DNA of 7,661 bases from the NCBI GenBank assembly GCA_946478635.1, contig CAMLCX010000221.1:1-7661 (forward strand), written 5' to 3'. The position numbers and the translations under genes are program-made. Below the pieces are notes generated by a model. The model had not been told where the DNA came from, did no database searches, and saw only the letters and a list, made by a program, of their open reading frames with translations. Below are positions 5,706 through 7,661 of the stretch, in pieces (the stretch's first letter is position 1; the number at the start of each line of letters is the position of its first letter). The DNA comes from an uncultured Pseudomonadota bacterium. GTDB taxonomy: Bacteria > Desulfobacterota_B > Binatia > UBA9968.

Positions 5706-7013
5706 TTATGCTGGGTCCTTGCGTTCGGTCAACCGACTTCCGCCGCCTTTAAGCGGTGCGCGTACAACTAGGCTGAGGAATGCGGAAATCGTCAGGGCGA
5801 CCACGAACGCCAAGAACGACGAATCGTAGCTGCCGGTGGCGTCGTGCAAGTATCCGAAGAAGGGGGCTCCGGCCGCGCCGAATGCGTGGGTGACGAGAAT
5901 ACCCAGACCGCGCACCATGCCGAGCGATAGACGGCCGAAATAGTTTGCCCAAACGAGTTCTTGCAACACCCAGCCACCACCCAGGCCAATGCCGTAGAGC
6001 GTAAAGCCAATATACAAGAACACCACTTCGCTCGTGGCAATCGCCAGTCCAAGACCGATTGCCTGCACTAAAAACATCACCATGCTCGAATGGCGGATCT
6101 GCATACGCTCGCTGAGAAAACCCCAGATGAGCGTCGAACCGAGCTGGGTTGAAGCGATGATGCTGAGTACGGTCGCCCCCACCAGCGTGGAAAAGCCGAT
6201 ATCGGTCACGTAAGCAAACACATGGAGATTGAGACCGGCAATGCCGACGTTGGCCATGCCGTAGATAAAGCAAACGATCCAAAACGTATGCGTGCGGATG
6301 ACTTCCGGCCATGTCCAAATGATGTCCTCGCCGGTACCTTCGCTCTGCGATGTGCGCCGATGAGCGACTGCACGATCGCTCTCAGGCTGCTCATCGCCGT
6401 CGGGCTTTAAGCCCATGTCTTCCGGGCTCCGTCGCATGAAAATCAGCGCCGGAATGACGATGAGTACCAGTGTGAGAACGCCGAAAATCGACCAGGTCCC
6501 GCGCCATCCGACCCAGACAAAGAGCGAAGCGGTGACTAATGGAATACAAACTTTGGAAAAGCCCTGGCCCAGACTCGCGATCGCGATGGCGCGGCCGCGC
6601 CGGCGCACAAACCAGCGTGAGATCGTGACGCTCACTACGATATGGCACATAAAGACGCCGCCGATGGCAATGAGCGCCCAGCGCAGCGCGAGAAATTGCC
6701 AGAACGAGCCCACCTGGCTCAGCAGAACGAACCCGGTGCCGGCCATCAACGCGCCGCCAGCCATCAGCCAGCGGCCGCCGTAGCGATCGACCAATGGACC
6801 AACCAGCGGAGCCATGCCGGCCCCGATCAGAATCTCTCCCGAGCGCAAGAGCGAAAACAATCCGCGCGAGACAGCCAAGTCGTCGGTCAGCGGTTTAAGA
6901 AAAACACTGAGCGTGCTCGACATGTGAAACGCGCAGGCCACGTGGGAAAGAAATCCGACGGCGACGATGTACCAGCCGTAGAACAGCTTTGTTTTTGTTT
7001 TTGGCGCCGGCAT
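5706..7013 (-). CDS. Major facilitator superfamily transporter (monocarboxylate/OxlT-like)
   Basis: The product from ATG at 7013 is 435 residues with about twelve hydrophobic segments in two halves, split by a charged central loop (MRRSPEDMGLKPDGDEQPES and following). The N-terminal FYGWYIVAVGF and the loop-2/3 motif DRYGGR (residues 76-81 from this start) fit the major facilitator superfamily, closest in style to the oxalate/formate and monocarboxylate porter branch, which often begins with a YGWxxV segment. The substrate cannot be read from the sequence; a small organic acid is a guess. The frame can be extended to TTG at 7043, adding ten residues, but the ATG gives the usual spacing between start and first membrane segment. 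No strong Shine-Dalgarno sequence is visible for either. It is divergent from the VOC gene and lies 28 bases upstream of mlaE on the same strand, so co-transcription with the lipid transporter is likely. Confidence 0.9.
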   Translation of the reverse strand: MPAPKTKTKLFYGWYIVAVGFLSHVACAFHMSSTLSVFLKPLTDDLAVSRGLFSLLRSGEILIGAGMAPLVGPLVDRYGGRWLMAGGALMAGTGFVLLSQVGSFWQFLALRWALIAIGGVFMCHIVVSVTISRWFVRRRGRAIAIASLGQGFSKVCIPLVTASLFVWVGWRGTWSIFGVLTLVLIVIPALIFMRRSPEDMGLKPDGDEQPESDRAVAHRRTSQSEGTGEDIIWTWPEVIRTHTFWIVCFIYGMANVGIAGLNLHVFAYVTDIGFSTLVGATVLSIIASTQLGSTLIWGFLSERMQIRHSSMVMFLVQAIGLGLAIATSEVVFLYIGFTLYGIGLGGGWVLQELVWANYFGRLSLGMVRGLGILVTHAFGAAGAPFFGYLHDATGSYDSSFLAFVVALTISAFLSLVVRAPLKGGGSRLTERKDPA

Positions 7014-7104
7014 CAATGGAGAGTTCGATCGAAAGCGGAACAAGAACCAGTAGCAAACCTAAACTACCAAGCCTCAGGAGAGTTGTAAAAGCAAGGATCT
7101 CTGG

Positions 7105-7135
7105 TTGCTCCAAAATGGACGGCGCGTTATAGAAT
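7105..7135 (+). promoter_or_regulatory. Candidate promoter of the VOC gene, overlapped by a minus-strand -10
   Basis: On the plus strand TTGCTC (7105-7110) and TATAGA (7128-7133) are 17 bases apart, a sigma-70-like arrangement; TAGAAT (7130-7135) is an alternative -10. On the minus strand TATAAC (7131-7126) reads as a -10 for the divergent transporter gene, with ATGACG (7152-7147) upstream at a short spacing of 15. The two promoters would overlap at their -10 elements. These are consensus matches only. Confidence 0.35.
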
Positions 7136-7156
7136 CGGAATAGCAGCGTCATCGTC

Positions 7157-7164
7157 ACGGAGGT
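7157..7164 (+). promoter_or_regulatory. Ribosome binding site of the VOC gene
   Basis: ACGGAGGT ends 7 bases before the ATG at 7172. This near-consensus Shine-Dalgarno sequence fixes the start. Confidence 0.75.
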
Positions 7165-7171
7165 TTCCGCC

Positions 7172-7522
7172 ATGGCAACCAAGGGTCTCAGCCATATCGC
7201 GCTAAAAGCGAGCGATCTCAAAAAGACGGAACAATTTTACACGGAAGTCTTGGGCCTCACAGTCGCGTTCCGTCATCCCCCCAAAATGCTCTTTCTCACC
7301 ACGCCCGGCAGCAGCGACCTGATCAATTTTGTAAAAAGCGCCGCGCGGCCCTCGGGCACCCAGTCATTGGAGCACATCGGCTTCAAGGTGACACCGGCGG
7401 GACTTAAAAATACCGAAAAGACCCTCAAAGCGCACGGCGTCAAGATCGACGGCCGGCGCGGCAAGACGGCGATTTATTTCACCGACCCGAACGGCTATCA
7501 GTTGGAATATTACTGCGACTAA
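7172..7522 (+). CDS. VOC superfamily (glyoxalase/dioxygenase fold) protein
   Basis: The 116-residue protein is a typical single-chain, two-module VOC protein. Module one begins GLSHIALKASDLKKTEQFY (5-23) and contains the GLTVAF turn; module two begins LEHIGFKV (66-73) and ends in FTDPNGYQLEYY (103-114). The standard metal ligands are in place: H8, H68 and E112. Members include glyoxalase I, ring-cleaving dioxygenases, epimerases and fosfomycin or bleomycin resistance proteins. The metal site suggests an active or metal-binding protein, but the reaction cannot be told from sequence. It has its own good ribosome binding site and a candidate promoter, and is divergent from the major facilitator gene. 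A shared substrate with that transporter is possible but only suggested by adjacency. The fold is sure, the specific function is not. Confidence 0.92.
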   Translation: MATKGLSHIALKASDLKKTEQFYTEVLGLTVAFRHPPKMLFLTTPGSSDLINFVKSAARPSGTQSLEHIGFKVTPAGLKNTEKTLKAHGVKIDGRRGKTAIYFTDPNGYQLEYYCD

Positions 7523-7579
7523 TATGTTAGTGTCCTGGCTAGAGGTTCGCTGCATCCTTTCCTCGTGATTGCAGCCACA

Positions 7580-7661
7580 AGTCTCCCCGCTCCCCTCTTT
7601 TTCAAACTAATCATGCGCCACATCTTCTTGGCTGGACACGGGGGTGAGGGAGCAGAAGGCT
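7580..7661. repeat. Imperfect inverted repeat reaching the right edge
   Basis: After the VOC stop, 139 bases carry no convincing gene. The left arm at 7580-7597 (A-G-T-C-T-C-C-C-C then GCTCCCCTC) is an imperfect reverse complement of the right arm at 7646-7661 (GAGGGAGCAGAAGGCT), with GCTCCC/GGGAGC matching exactly. About 48 bases separate the arms, too far for a simple terminator. It may be a small palindromic dispersed element cut by the window edge, or chance pairing of C-rich and G-rich tracts. Confidence 0.3.

Noticed and set aside
6895..7221. 108-codon minus-strand frame across the divergent interval
   Set aside because: It overlaps both the major facilitator gene and the start of the VOC gene in other frames. 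Its hydrophobic stretch has no family pattern.
7549..7575. GCTGCA/TGCAGC stem after the VOC gene as a terminator
   Set aside because: The stem is only six bases with a 15-base loop, the arms are largely self-complementary, and the T-run at 7598 is more than 20 bases away.

Overview
The window looks like a fragment of a Gram-negative (two-membrane) bacterial chromosome. Four of its seven genes form an MCE-type phospholipid ABC transporter that ends in an outer-membrane-type lipoprotein. Gene style fits an uncultured soil or sediment proteobacterial or deltaproteobacterial-like lineage, but nothing here fixes the taxon. There is no rRNA, tRNA, CRISPR array, transposase or phage gene.

Layout. 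(1) Positions 1-856, minus strand: the 5' part of a GC-rich gene for an LVIVD-repeat beta-propeller protein, running off the left edge. (2) 857-1076: a divergent regulatory interval with a GC-rich hairpin next to the ribosome binding site, an AT-rich perfect palindrome, and an unusual cluster of six TTGAAC hexamers. (3) 1041-1991, plus strand: an unrecognised two-membrane-segment protein with a six-cysteine external domain and lower GC than the first gene. (4) 2052-5677, minus strand: permease with fused STAS domain (mlaE), ATPase (mlaF), MCE protein with a long helical tail (mlaD-like) and a PqiC-like lipoprotein. Neighbouring genes overlap by 1 or 4 bases or are 28 bases apart, so this is one operon. 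(5) 5706-7013, minus strand: a 12-segment major facilitator transporter, 28 bases upstream of mlaE and probably in the same transcript. (6) 7014-7171: a second divergent promoter interval. (7) 7172-7522, plus strand: a small VOC/glyoxalase-fold metalloprotein. (8) 7523-7661: no gene, but an imperfect inverted repeat that reaches the right edge.

How it works together. The ATPase and permease should form the inner-membrane engine. The MCE protein should form a hexameric ring with a helical stalk crossing the periplasm. The lipoprotein should sit at the outer membrane. The cassette mixes features usually described as Mla (mlaE, mlaF, and an MlaB-like STAS domain fused to the permease) and Pqi (long MCE helices plus a PqiC-type lipoprotein), and no mlaC-like gene is present here. 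This arrangement is known in proteobacteria. The less explained parts are the six-cysteine orphan protein and the repeat- and palindrome-rich interval upstream of it.
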